A stretch of DNA of 64,000 bases from Trichuris trichiura (taxonomy: Eukaryota; Nematoda; Enoplea; Trichinellida; Trichuridae). How positions within the stretch are numbered: position 1 is the first letter of the stretch; every line of letters begins with the position of its first letter. The notes under the pieces were generated by a model. That model saw only the letters and a list, made by a program, of their open reading frames with translations. It searched no databases and was not told where the DNA came from. Made by a program: the position numbers and the translations under genes. Location: NCBI GenBank assembly GCA_037903355.1, contig JBAJFE010000038.1, positions 868,001-932,000 on the forward strand. Reading direction: 5' to 3'. This document shows, in pieces, positions 35,685-48,100 of the stretch.

Positions 35685-36015
35685 CAGTTGAACGTCCGTA
35701 AGTTGACAACCCAAAAGACTGGGGAAAACTGGTCAACACAGGTGGTGGTCAACATAGGGAGGCTGTTGGTATAAGTAGCTCGGCTAAAAAGATTGCAGTT
35801 GAACCGCCGTAAGTTGTCCATTCAACAGACTGGTCAACTTACAGTGAACAAACTAGCATTGCGTCCATGTACCACTTCAGGCTAAAGCGGTCAACTTCCC
35901 ACTTAGGGAGGTTGTCTCTGCGCTTATTAACGTGCAGACAAACCAAATTGTCAAAATTCAGTCAACTTAGGAGGTGGTCGCAATAAAGAGGTGCTCAACT
36001 TCAGAGGTTCAACTG
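35685..36015. mobile_element. pogo/Tigger-like MITE with TA target site
   Basis: The left end CAGTTGAACGTCCGTAAG and right end cagaggttcaactg are inverted, each flanked by TA. The interior repeats short ggtcaactt and gttgaccac-like words, and an internal copy of the terminal sequence (cagttgaaccgccgtaagtt) lies near 35793. CAGTTGAACC-type termini with TA duplication are typical of pogo-group (Tc1/mariner superfamily) MITEs. Confidence 0.65.
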
Positions 36016-36024
36016 TACTTAGAT

Positions 36025-36409
36025 CAGTGATTCTCACGGTGGGGCACGTACCTCACCTGGGCGATCATGTTGAAGTGTATAGGAAGGTATGGTCTACGAG
36101 CAAGATGTTGTGCCTTCTGCCTAAGAGAAAGCTGCATGCTGTTGCGCCCTGCACTGATTGGCTGGAAGGGAGGACCGGGAGAGGGGGCAACCGGCTCAGA
36201 GACGAGAAAGCAAATGTTCGACGCACTATCCAGGAAATGTTTTCCCCACAGAACTTTGTGCAGCACCTACATTATGACGTTCCGGTTACCCTCCGTCTTC
36301 TTATCCAGCCAATCAGCGCGCTCAAAATCGACTAAGCACAATTAAGGTGCCCAAACGCTCAGAAATTTTCACAGAGAAGCCCTGACGACCCTGACCTGGA
36401 GAAACACTG
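36025..36409 (-). mobile_element. hAT-like non-autonomous element, copy 1
   Basis: Ends are CAGTGATTCTCACGG and ggagaaacactg. It is an inverted relative of the 54467-54846 element (shared words gcaccta-attatgac, ttggctggaagg, ctgcctaagagaaagctgcatg, aggaaggtatgg). Outside lie acttagat and gcttgggt, a poor match expected of an old 8-bp duplication. The 100-codon frames inside are not genes. Confidence 0.65.
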
Positions 36410-36699
36410 GCTTGGGTTATGCTTTTGCTAAATTTTTTGTCAACAATCGTAAACTTACGATATTACTTAACTGCCTCGGCTCAGAAGGCTAGCGAATTTT
36501 CTATACTTTATCGAGCAAAGGCGGGAGTTTCGACTCCGCTTTACCTACATTGGAAGAATTTTTCTTTCCAGAGTTTAAGGTTTGTGCCGAAAGATGTCGC
36601 TTTTGACTCCGTGTGCAGCTGGCTCCCGTATCTATCGACTGATTCGTTGCCGAATAAAGTGAATTAATTACTTCTTGTGGATTTAGATCCTTAGATGAT

Positions 36700-38015
36700 G
36701 AGATGACCCATGACCAGAAAATTGAGATAACGAGTTCAGTCGCTTTACGCGAAAAGTTGCTTACAGCAGACGCATTGACTCTTGAAAAAGCATTGCTAAT
36801 AACACGTCAAGTGGAAAAGTTTGAAAATGAGGTTATGTCATTTAGTACAGTACAAAGCCTTGAAAATGTAAGTACAGGGAGTTTTCGCTTATCGTCGTTT
36901 CGTTTTGACATCGCTAGCGAAACAACGTCGTTCTTGACAAAAGGCAGTCACGTTCAGCCGTTCAGTTACTGTGTGTGCTTTCAATGGAACTGAGAGATTC
37001 TCGTCCATTGACATAAGCACGAGTGTTATTGAACTAAGTTGAGGTAATAAGTAATTCGGTCTATCTTTTACGTTTGCAAGCACTCATTCCTGCATTTATG
37101 CTTGTCGCTATGAGTGATGAACGTGCCATGTGTCCAATAAAAATCATAGAAAAATAGTAAATGCTTCAGGAGCTCTGAAGCTAAAGTAAGTAACCGCGTA
37201 TCACTCTGAAACTATGGCTATGAATGGCTATGAAAAGCTATTGCAAGCTTCACCTTCTCGTTACTTGGTGCTCAAGCAAGAATGGATTACTTCATATTTC
37301 TGGCCAGCTGTAAGTGAATTTTGGCGGGCTCGAAACACTGAAAATAAGGCTTTACGTATTCTCTCCAATGCTCCTGGTCATCTACCAAGCCTGGGTGTCC
37401 TCAGCGATGATGTTCAAGTAGTTTTCTTGCCTTAAAGCACCAGCAATTATAACTGCTGAACCGCTGCTCATCGTCGTTTGCGCTAGTGCAATTTCTTGGA
37501 ATAAGGAAGCTGATAAAGTTTATAAGAAGCTGAAAATGTTACCCTTAAAAAGTGCAGCATTGGCCATGTTTAAATTAAATTTACCAACAACGGTATCAAA
37601 AGACGGTTCTGACATGTGCATTGGAGTTGTGCTTTACCAGACGGATAGACTTGGCAAGGACAAGACTGTAGTTTTTTTGCCTCACGTAAATTGAGGGAAA
37701 ATTCTCTGTCGTTGAAAAAGAAGCTCTAGTTTGCATTTGGGCAATATGAAAATGGAAATTTTGTTTATAGAGTAAATCGTTTACACTATGCGCTGTTTTA
37801 GCAGGCCCTAACCACGCTGCTTTCCAGTGGTTGTTTTGACCGAATAAGCATGCGAATTGTGCGATGGTCCTCAAGGTTACTGAATTTCAAAAGCGTAGTG
37901 AAATATAAAAAAGGCAGCACAGACATTGCTGGTACATCCTCATGTTTGCCGTTATCTTTCGAAGAAGGTGATGGTGAAGAGGGTATAGAATTGGTTGCGT
38001 TTATTACGGAATGAG
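36700..38015 (+). pseudogene. Decayed Ty3/gypsy-like retroelement (gag and RT/RNase H pieces)
   Basis: 36703-36900 encodes a gag-like segment (DQKIEITSSVALREKLL, then LTLEKALLITRQVE), matching the usual 'LR-LL...LTLEKA' region. Further on, in shifting frames, about 37500-37680 encodes the RT-RNase H junction (FKLNLPTTVSKDGS, CIGVVLYQTD) and about 37800-38010 a connection-like part (RIVRWSSRLLNFKSVVKYKK then GSTDIAGTSSCLPL). Many stops and frameshifts break it; no LTRs were recognised. Confidence 0.6.
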
Positions 38016-39430
38016 CTTTATGAAACCTCGATGATGTGCAAAAGGCTACTTCCAACTGCCCCGTTATGACCCAACTGAAGTACAGACGGCCCTCGTTATC
38101 CGCGGATTCTATACAACGCCTTTTAGCCCTTTTATTTGTAAATACATTCCCACAGGGTTGTTAGAAAGTTTCATTTTCAACGCAAAAACTGCTTCTTAGT
38201 TTTTGTGATACCACCAGTCTCGTTGTCAGCGCTTACATAATAATCATGAATGCTGCATCTCTGGGTGTTTAGTGACAGTTTAAACGTACTCAACCGCTTA
38301 AACGGTAATTGTTCAGATTTTCAATATTCAGAATTGTTTTGTGGGAGTGCACTTGCACCAAGACTGAGGACTTCGATTCACTGAACTGTTTAGTGATGTG
38401 GGTGAGTATACGGTGAATAAAAGTCATAATGGGAAAAACAATGCCTCTTTACATAATTGAAAATGCAAGACTTTATAATGGAGTTTTGAAATTTCATTAG
38501 TTTGCCTATTACGGAAGCCATACAAACCGTTTATTTATATTTGCACATAAGCGATATCCTTGAAGTTTCCAGAGTCTGCCATGCTCTGTTTTCAGCGATT
38601 ACAAGTACCTATGCCTCCTTACATAGGGCATATTGTTTCCTATTCTTAGGCTCTCTGGGTTCACTTGCGCATGAGCTTACTATCGGTTCGCGTCTGAGAA
38701 ACCACTTGCAACGGTCAATCTCGCCCTAGACTCTGGTCATTGTACTCATTAAGACGCAACCGGTCACATCCATGCAACCATTCAAGTTGGTCTTAAAGGA
38801 GAACGTCCTTGCTCTGTGCCCCGTGAGGACTTTCATCCACCCACCGACCATATGTTTCTACTAAGATGAAATGGAAAGAAACGAGATGAGTTTAGATAAG
38901 TGAGATGTAATAACCTATGAACAAATATGAATAGAAGCAAAAGTAACAGGGACAAATTCTGAACGAACAGTTCGAAACACGATAAAACTACAGTCCCGTA
39001 CGAAAAAATTTTGCTTCCAAAGCAAAAGTAATAAATGATATAGATCAAAGTTATAACAAAAGATAAAAAACAAACAACACAAATGAAAATGAAATGACGT
39101 AAAGTATACGAAATTGCTATGCTATAAACTGCTGTAAAGTGTATGAAAGTATACGAAAGCAAAATAAGAGGCAGTGAAGATAAGGGTAACATGACAAAAT
39201 TAAATTAAAAAAGTTGTTTCCCTGCAGGTTCAACCCAATCTCCATTGAAACCAAGCTTTCCGTTTCTTTCATTTTGTTTCAGTATTTTATTTTCTGTAAA
39301 CAAAAATTGTCTACTAGCAAATGAATGAGGTGTCTTTCACAAAATTACACAAATTCTAACCAACTTAAATATTCATAATGAGTGTTGCTGCATTTAAAGA
39401 TGTGCTGTCATGAAACCGCGGGAAAATGGA
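38016..39430. other. Intergenic, no convincing gene
   Basis: The open frame 38502-38729 (+) begins with an F-box-like helix pattern (ISDILEVSRVCHALFSAI) but has no partner exon, so it is not called. 38860-39190 is A-rich on the + strand. Confidence 0.35.
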
Positions 39431-40979
39431 TTATAACGGGCGCCAATTCGTAAAATATGTTCGATTTTTGCGCTTGGAACGCACTGGATGTTTTAAAATC
39501 AATCCCCTAACTACCTGTTGGCATCGGACAAGCGATTTAATAAACTCGTCAACAGACTGCGCAAATTCATTAGGGGCGATATCAGGTGTGCCATACAACT
39601 TGAACAAACCATTTGAGCTGCTTTCATTTATGTGTAAATGTCGACATCTGTTTAGCCATCTGACGCAAAGCAAAAGACGTCCATCACTGTCCCTGCGGAG
39701 TAAGAAGTCACCATCATTTATTAGCTTCGCTGCTGCTTTAGCTCGACTTAAATATCCATGGTAGTAACTAACGTTTCTCAAGTTACATGTTTCAACAGTC
39801 ACATTCATAAAATGATAAGGATTTTGGACGGCTGCGTTGATTTTATTAAATGAGTTGCTTGTATGGTTCTAAAATGAAACGTTGACTGAAGGAAAAATAT
39901 CGTTTGCTATTGAGAAGCCTTACCATCTCAGGCAATCCATGCAAAAGATAATGGTCAATGAGCTCTTCTACTGTACCAAATTTTAAGTAATTCCTCAGCC
40001 ATACTTTGCCTACACCGTCAGCTTTTATCGAGTACCAAAGTGTATTTGATTCACAGCGCACTGCTAACAGCAATACGTTTGCAGTTTTCTCAAGAAAAAC
40101 ACAAAATTGGCCTGCGCAGGTTAATCTATTCTCGATATCAGAGGCAGAAGTAATTCCATGATAGTAAGGCTGCTTATGCAGCGGCAGCTTTGCCACGTTG
40201 TTTCTTTGAACGTAGTTGCTTTTGGAAACATTGAACATATTAACAGCGCCGCTGCATGATGTCTTTATGTCAGATGCTTGCTTCAGCTGCACTCCTTCCA
40301 ACAAGAAACCACCTCTTACTACAGACTTTAGAAAATGATCTATAGAATTAACGCTTTCCCATGGCTCAAGATGCATTCCTCTAGGAAGAATAAATCTTCG
40401 CGTTGTTGGAGGGAAAGTATTTTTTAAAACGCAAATACATTTATTCCAAAACACACAGAGTTGCAAAACTTTGCCGTCTTCAACAGATCGCAGCAAGTAA
40501 TCACCATCATTTGCAAGCCATTTACCCAACTCACTGTCGTTCACGCGTCCTGCATAGTATTTTAAGTAGTTTATATCACAAAGCCTCGATGTCGTGTATT
40601 CTTTTTGCGGCAGTCTATTCAAACAGGCATGTCTCAAAAAGTATGTAGTTTGTATTTTGGGTATGAAGAGACCATTTTCCAAGTAAGATTTTATCAATGA
40701 ATCGATGTTAAAGTAGCGTTTTTCTTCATTAACACCTTCAATTGCAAAGTGCCCATCAGCTGCAGCTTTTATTGGTAAATGCAACACTTCTTCATCAACG
40801 GTTCGTAGGGCCAGTGTGGCCGTCTTGTTTCTATTTTTGTTCAAGTAGATTAGAAATTCACCGCCTTTACGAAGCTTCCTACTCGCTCTGACTTCATCCA
40901 TGATGCCGTGGAAGTATGGCAAGTGACTCAACGTTCTGCTGGCAAGCTGTCCTTTCTCACGCGAGCTCAGGGTGCTCAT
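39431..40979 (-). CDS. Array of four divergent SH2 domains (one gene or two adjacent genes)
   Basis: Frame 1 (40979-39846, 377 aa) carries three SH2 domains starting PYFHGIMDE (about 21), KYYAGRVND (about 140) and PYYHGITSA (about 271). Frame 2 (39808-39431, 125 aa) carries a fourth (SYYHGYLSR). No kinase, SH3 or other domain is visible. The phosphotyrosine-binding arginine in the FLxR position is present in domains 2 (YLLR, R164) and 4 (FLLR) but replaced in 1 (FLIY) and 3 (FCVF). A GC-AG intron from CAA|GCAACT (about 39855) to cttgag (ending about 39777) would fuse the two frames in phase, giving EPYKNVSYYHG. Otherwise they are two genes 37 nt apart. No introns interrupt frame 1. The role is unknown; adaptor or decoy functions are possible. 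Confidence 0.75.
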
Positions 40980-42240
40980 ATCAACGAACAGGTGAACTAA
41001 CGGCCACTTACTAGGAGAATAAATGCGACAGTTATGGTTTTTTAACTGTGTTTTAAATGGCCACTTAATTTACATGTAATGCTGTAAGACCGCTGCTAAC
41101 TAAGTTGAAATGATTTAGGAGTACTATAAAGCGTACCTGAAGACCAGATTTTATAGTATGCGGTTTTAAAGATCTGAGACTTCGTCGCGGCTGCAAAAGT
41201 CTTTATTTCTTCGTACGAAAACGACCAGTATCATGGATGTTCAGATGTTCCGAATATAGCTTTCAGGACAAGGTGCATCCTGTCTTTAGTGTCACCAGTA
41301 GAATTTAAACTTTTCAAAGAAACAGGTTACCTCCGTACAAAGAGATGAAACATATAATTTTAAAGTCGTCAAATTTGCTTTGATATATTTTACCCTGAAT
41401 TCATCAACCATGCTACTTGACATTGCCGAAGTGAAGCTTCGCGCAGTTGTATTTTTCTGTTAGCAATAAACGCATAGCTCTCCGTAACAGCCGTGTAAGT
41501 CTTCACAGAAAAGTTATGTTCACGGAATCATCTCTGTTTTCCTAGCAAAAGTTAATATTTTATGTGCTTTGCACCTTTGCACCCTATTTCAGCGTGCAGT
41601 AGTAACTTTTTTCCAGGATAATTGTTCTCTTGTCAGAGTTCATACCCAAACTACCCTAGACTTTTCTCCCTGACTTTGCTCACTCTAAGCGCGACCCCGG
41701 TTAATAATCTTACTACTTCATTTGGGATATGCCGTAGTTTACTGATTCTGAGAATGCGCCTGAGCATACTCGTTTTCATGCCATTCGACCGCTGTTCATC
41801 TTTTTTGGTGATCGCCCAAGATCCAGAATTCTTCCCAGTCGGAAGCGAGCATCTCTTCGATGTTCACCGCGTTTAGGACACTGAACATCGGGTTCTTGGT
41901 ACCTAACTCCGTGGTTTCTTCGGCTGCGGCCTGAAAAGGCGAGGAGGAACCCGGCTACTCACTCTTGTGACGTTGCAAGATAGAACTCCAGAGTAAGAGC
42001 ACGCCGTTTCCAAGCACATCCCTTCATGCGCGGTGAACGTTCTTGATTGGGTTCTTCATATTGTACTTTCTCCAGAATTCAAACAGGAAACAGAACCATT
42101 GCCTGCCGTCCTTGCAAGAACTTGTGCGAATTCTGACGCTTAAGCTTGTAAAAAGCAAAAATCTTGCACTACAGTGTCAGGACAGGTGCTGATTTCATTT
42201 CACGTACTGTGCGAATTCGTCTAAAGTGAGATCGTGCAAA
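40980..42240. other. Intergenic, no gene seen
   Basis: No supported features. The 84-codon frame at 41622-41876 (+) is featureless. Confidence 0.35.
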
Positions 42241-43100
42241 GAGAGGCCGACCTGTATTCGAGGTTCCAAGACAGCTTCTTCCTTCAGAAAAATAGAGCTT
42301 CAGTGGGACGTCTGCTGTCCCCCATATTAGCTGGAATTTTCACATGGAACACTTAGAGAACAAAGCATTTACCAGCACAGAACCTCCGGTAGTTACGCGG
42401 TTTTTCAAACGATATGTTCATGACATCTTTGCTATCATAAGCGCTGGTATGAAGGAACTACTTCTTGAATACCTGGATCGTTTTTTTCCCACATCACATT
42501 TTCACCATTGGAAAAGAAGGTGAAAACCAAACTCCACCACCTCACTGACGACGGAACTAGAGCGTTCCGAAAGCTTTGAACAATAAAACAGTTGAGTGCG
42601 TTGATATCTGTACTTTTCTTAATAACGGCTCATCCATCCGTTGGTAGAGCAGTTGTTTAGTTTAATTACAGATAACAGCACAACGAAAAACGGGAAAAGC
42701 CGTGAAGACCTTACAACCAAGAAGGTGAAAACCAGCTATCAATCCTTGATGCACTCGTTATCCGAAGACCCGAAGTTATAAAGACCACGGTCTACCGTAA
42801 ATTAGCCCACTCTCATCGGTAACTTCACTTTTATTCCCATTCATTCCCAGTCAGCATTCACAGGCATTATCCATGGTTTAGTCAACCGTTCGTTGAGCCT
42901 TAGTGACGCGGAATTTCTCGAAACAGAATTAAGACATATCAAGAGACAACTTCTTATCAACCGTTGTCCTAGAACGCTCATGGCATAAACAATACGACGC
43001 AGCATAGATACGCCGAGGATTAACAGCCTGAAAAAAAGGGTCCTCTAATTACCCTATTCTACTACGCACTACATGAACATGCATTCAAAAAATAACTGGA
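42241..43100 (+). pseudogene. Decayed Penelope-like element (RT region)
   Basis: In broken frames it encodes FQDSFFLQKN, then LLSPILAG, MEHLENKAF, FKRYVHDIFAII (motif C with Asp changed to His) and LLLEYLDRFFP. After an insertion it resumes with RPEVIKTTVYRKLAHS and ends near LITLFYYALHEH, equivalent to the start of the GIY-YIG linker. It is clearly a relative of the 27-29 kb PLE but much older. Confidence 0.75.
42530..42718 (+). mobile_element. Short family-A PLE-like element inserted in the PLE relic, 16-bp TSD
   Basis: aagaaggtgaaaacca at 42514-42529 is repeated at 42719-42734, so this 189-bp unit is a later insertion. It is a single unit rather than a dimer: CTGACGA (42545-42551), stem GGAAC (42553-42557) with GTTCC (42564-42568), GAAA (42569-42572), then catccatccgttggtagagc, taattacagat, and gggaaaagccgtgaag. 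The order and words match the outer part of the full PLE arms. No coding capacity. Confidence 0.8.
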
Positions 43101-44767
43101 AGAAAACGTGACAAGAAAAAAACATATGTTACACGTAGTATTATACTACACCACAAAATATTTAACAATGATAAAAAACAATGATTTTTTTTACAAATAC
43201 TTTTAAAAATGCATTCATTCCTGCATGGAGCAGCGCGACAGCATTATTCAAAGAACAGCAAAGAGAAGGATAGAGCGATGCGTTTAAAAAGAACATATCC
43301 AAATGTCAGAATCAATTATACGCTATGGTTTTTAAAGGGGCTGAACTTGCTGTGCAAGATGCCTGTTTATGCAAATACTGACACTGTGACTACGACAGAG
43401 GCGAAGAAAACGCAATGAAACTTCGATCAGCAAGAAAGACACCAGCGGTCTGATGGCTGCGTGCTGTGACAGGGAATAAGAAAAGTGATGAACGAACACT
43501 ATGGCAGTTTTGTCTGATTTTGAAGAGTGCAAGTAGCTGTCAAGTCGAAATTATGATAGTAGCGATTCACTGACGCTAATGCAGATACAATCTGCCCACC
43601 GCTGGCTTTCTCATAGAAAATAACCATGAAATCAGCGACCACTGTTAGAGCAGTCAGACCACACAGCGCTTAGCCCTTTTAATTCACCGCCAGCTGACGT
43701 ACTGGTCCCTTACTTCAGTAGCAACTGCCTCTTCGTCAATATGAAAACGATCACTGTAAGCACCAGCGGCCCGCAGTCCTTTGAATGTTCAAAATTTTTG
43801 TGGCTCCTGACTTTTTAAGTTATAGCATCCACTGAAGATGTGTACAGGCAAGAGAAATTCAAATAACATATGAGCAGTGGATTATGGCGTAACGTCTGTT
43901 CATTCACGAATTTCACTTTTTTGTGATAATATTTTTTTTTCGCACCGTCCATGTCTTCACGGACACTGCTTAATGATTTGTATAAAGCAGTTTGCCTTCG
44001 CCTTCATTGAGGTAAAGCTTCCTTAAGATCCTAGCTATCGTCACGTTCGTACAGGCTTGCATGTAAGCCAATGATGTAATCAAGTTTATTCTGCTCTTAT
44101 AATGCATTTATGTTAGAGTAGAAGGCAGGAAATAAAACGTTTCCTGTTCTATTATCTGAACTAATCAGTCAGTACATAAACTGACCTTATTAAGGGCAAC
44201 TAGCTTCAATAACTTTAATATACCTATGGTCATATGCCAGGTTTAGAGCAGAATAACATTGCAAACTTACCTTTTTTAATGCACGCTATCACTAAAACTT
44301 TTCAAAATAGCATGCATGCGACGCTCACCCGCAGCGATTTCTTTATGCCAACAGAAGAGTAATGGGAAGTCTAACAGGCGACAGTTACCGAGCATTTTTT
44401 ATTATTGAGAAGAAAACTTAATATCTGAAGGAAGAAAGCAGAATAATAACTGACAATAATTCACAGTTCAACGCAAGCCGAAATGAAGAGGATGTAGTGC
44501 ACAGGCCGCGTTTTCAAATGATCGCGTTGTGTTGATTGGCCAGCCTGTTTTGCAATTTGGCGACTTGACCAATAGCACTCGGTGTTGCTTGCTGCCTTCC
44601 TAATGCAGCTGCCGCACGGGGCGGATTCACTGGTTGGGCTTATTGTGACGCCGCGGTCATACATTTTGCAGCTTCATCAGCTCCACCCGGCGTTCAAAGG
44701 CAGCCTGTCGAATGTTTACTAATTACAGTTCAGTTTTCGGTAAGCTATAAAAAGGTATAGAAAGATT
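43101..44767. other. Intergenic, no gene seen
   Basis: AT-rich with short open frames only. Confidence 0.35.
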
Positions 44768-45118
44768 GTGAGTCCACATTTGCTTTGTAAAGGAATGAGT
44801 CCATCCGACAAAGGTCGAGCTTCACCTCTCACTCTGACTGCTTCGACTAGCGGTTGCCCGGCTGTGCCCCAAGCAACTGTCGCTCCAGCGGCTCTCTTTC
44901 AGTCTAACCTATCTAGCAGTGGTACCATTGGTAATGGAGCACTTCCTTTCTGGCCACTTTTTGGTCATACCAACCTTCTTCCAACTGCTTGGACTTACAA
45001 TGCCTCTTTTTGGACAGGCCAAGAGAACCCGCATACCGGTATACATTTTTTTGTGACGTTTAACTCTAACCGCATTTACCATTCCAGCAGAAATGGTAGC
45101 CCGGTTGCGTCATGTTAA
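44768..45118 (+). CDS. Hypothetical first exon
   Basis: Open frame of 116 codons (in-frame ATG at 44795 after a non-ATG start). The first 80 residues are Ser/Thr/Ala/Pro-rich with GALPFWPLFGH and TAWTYNASFW, reminiscent of N-termini of transcription factors, then lose character after a possible donor (accg|gtatac near 45039). No following exon with a DNA-binding domain was found in the next 4 kb, so it may be chance or degenerate. Confidence 0.25.
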   Translation: MSPHLLCKGMSPSDKGRASPLTLTASTSGCPAVPQATVAPAALFQSNLSSSGTIGNGALPFWPLFGHTNLLPTAWTYNASFWTGQENPHTGIHFFVTFNSNRIYHSSRNGSPVASC

Positions 45119-48100
45119 ATCGACTGGTGCAGTAGACCAAAAGCGTAAGTGATGCAGCAATGTACCGTCCTTTGTACTTTGCGGGGTCGTTGGTTTCAAA
45201 ACGCGGTCAGCGACCAGCAGATGCGCGTCTTTGCTCGCTGTGACTTCGTTTTCAAGCTCTTAGCTGAGGTGATGATCCGCTGAAGCGGCTGATGGTGACA
45301 GCTTTTTTATCTGCATCGATGAGCGTTGAGAACACTTTTTGCCTGACGTCGTTTTTAAGAATAGAAGCTAAGTTGTGCAAACAAGCCAATGCAACAGTCA
45401 ACCGGACTGATGCGTTGTACGCGCCGCCGTCGATAATGAATTCTTAACAATCCAACAATAGGTACCTTTGTAACTGGCATGTTGCAAATTCAAGCGTATG
45501 CCTGTAGGCGCCTTGCTGATGGTCATAGCACTTTCTTAGCAATCTCTTATCAGTTGATGCAAACGTTGCAATAGCTGAACCGTGACGCAGCGCAAGTAGA
45601 ACAGCCCTCATTAGCATATGGCTGGATCAACAGTATTATGTGTGAGAAAATTTAGTCATCGTTTCATCTTTGTTACGGCTTTGCTTTATATCGTTTTCAA
45701 ATGGTAACCCAATAAGGAACGGCCTTGTTGATCAGCCGGTCGCTTCACGCTTTGCCAACCAACCTTGTCGCTCAGCCATTTTTGCCAGCAAGGCTGTGCC
45801 ATGAACGTTGCTCTTCATATTTGTGTGCCGTCGGTCAGGTCCCATTACCCCTTTGCTGCCAGTTTAAGGCGCGGTTCGGTGGACAAAATTTTTGCGCTCC
45901 GCTTCACCGCCTTGGTGAACCAAGGGGCGCACGGAAACGAATCAGTGCATTCAAAGGAAATTTGAGCAACCGTCGACCGCTTGCGAACAATGTTCGCTTT
46001 GTGCTTCCGTAAACATTAAACGCCTTTGACGACCCGCTGTCTTCAGGCGCAGTTTGACTTTTCTGCTTCGTCATTGTCTCCTAATAGTCGATTAAGGGGT
46101 GTCCCTGCGAACAGTATGCAAATACTTTGAGCGGGATCTCTGACGCAGAAGAAGATACCATTCTCTTACAAAACCTCCGTTGACGCCTCCCTTGACCGGT
46201 TCATTTCCTAAAGATCAACTGTTACGGCTGCACGCAGACTAAACCTGTGCGATTTGGCGTTACTAGTGTGCTTGTGGTAATGCATTAACTTCTTCGGAGT
46301 AGTAGTGCAATCGCTGCATTTTTAATAAACCTTTTCTGAAAGCAGCACATAAGCAGAAGTCGGTTGTTGCGGACCGCCCCATAATGCTTAATTAAGGCAA
46401 ACTTACTTGCTTTCCGCAACTGTGAGCCTCCGTGGAATCATCCTATCTCTTTTCTGTTGTGCCGTTGTATGCTGCCAAGTCGTGGTCGTTGCTTAAGTAT
46501 CATTCAACAGTGACTCAAAAGTCTCAGAAAATGGCTTGACGGAAGACCAGACACTTATCAGTTTGTTCGATCTCCAACCGGCTGACACTAGCGCAGTCGA
46601 CGAACGCTTAATTTTGAAACAGTGCTCACTAAGATTGTTGCAAAGCAGCAAACGGGCCCAAATTGGTCGTACACTGCCGGCTGATCTTTATCACTGCGTG
46701 CCAGTCTGGCATACAGTAGGAAAGTTGGTAACCCTACGGGAACAGCGCTAAATTGTTATACTGTCGCAGCAGCTGCTTGCCCACCTTTCACTTTGCCTAC
46801 GAGGCATCAGTACATCAGAAATTATCTCGCTCAAAAGGGTCTTATCGAAACGTTAATTGAATTCAGGGTTCATTCAGCTCTGCCATCGAAGTTCAGCCCC
46901 GCTGAGCGTCAGAAAGCACTCTCTGATGACTCGGGAGGTGACAGCTGCTTTTGCTAGTCGTTCGACAGACCTTTTGTCGTTTATGGTTGTCATGGCCTTT
47001 ATTAAGTGTCAATGAGAATTGCCAATCAATTTCCGCACGGTAGATGATCGCTTAGCTTATCAACACCAACGGGGTGGCCCATAACTGGTAGCACCAAGTG
47101 TGCGACTCTTTTGCAATTTTGTCGGCATCGCTTTGAACTTTTACTTGTTCTAAGACGCCCCTGCGTGCGTGCGATTGACTCAGAAATGGAGGAAGTTAGC
47201 GCTTTGACAGAGCTGACCTGAGTGTCAATTCGTCCTTACTTGGGACAGCCAACCAGTCTCCCAAACAAGAAGGGGGCCATTCGCTTTAGGCGGTGTGTCT
47301 TCAGTACTTATCGGCATCAGCACCAGCGAGTGAAAGCAGAAATTCAGCAACTTCAGCTGGTCGACTATGACAAATGACCCCATGACAAGTTGCAAGTCGG
47401 CTAACAGGAATAAGCTTCAAGGTCACCAGGCGGCTTCTTTGAAACAACGACCCGCGCTGGGATGTCGCTCCATTGTCGCTGTATGCCGCTGGCGCCTATT
47501 CACTTGTTTTAAGTGCACTTTCGCGGTATTGTTGACGTTTTCGGAAGCTTTCATACGACCTTAGTGGTTCTCAAGATCCGTTAGCATCACGGCAGATGAT
47601 CAGCTTCCGTTCGGCCGTTCGTAAGCCTGGCAGCGATTAATTGGGCGAACAGATTAACGTCATCAAGGAGGGCAACAAAGGAAAAAAGGAAGTGTGATAA
47701 CCACGGACACCTGCGCCTGCTTGGAAAGCATCTTTTCTGGCCGTCATTTAGCATAATGGCAACAGGGTCGACCGGTATGCCGAAAACGTTTGCCATATAT
47801 GGTCACGGAGTGAGGCTTCCTTTGGACTGCGGTCAGTCGCCGTCTTTGATGAGCTCCTCCGCGAAACGTGACAAAAGTCAATAAGCTTTCCCGGTGCCGT
47901 GCGAATGCAATAACGCGACGGGTGACAAAATTTATCGCTTCCTCGTCGAGCCCCAACGACCGTTACGAAGGCTCATAAAAGGCAGCATCACTGTTCTTTG
48001 TATGTGCCAACTAGGAAGCAAATGGAGGTTGGGAACAATAAGGCGGTGCATGAGCGCCATTGTAAAGGCATATTCGCGCCGCGCAGACAACTCGTCGCCA

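Noticed and set aside
36024..36345. Three open frames of 80-114 codons
   Set aside because: All lie inside the hAT-like element and are echoed in the second copy at 54.6 kb in other frames.
38502..38729. Possible F-box motif
   Set aside because: Only one helix pattern fits; no downstream repeat domain, and it lies between decayed elements.
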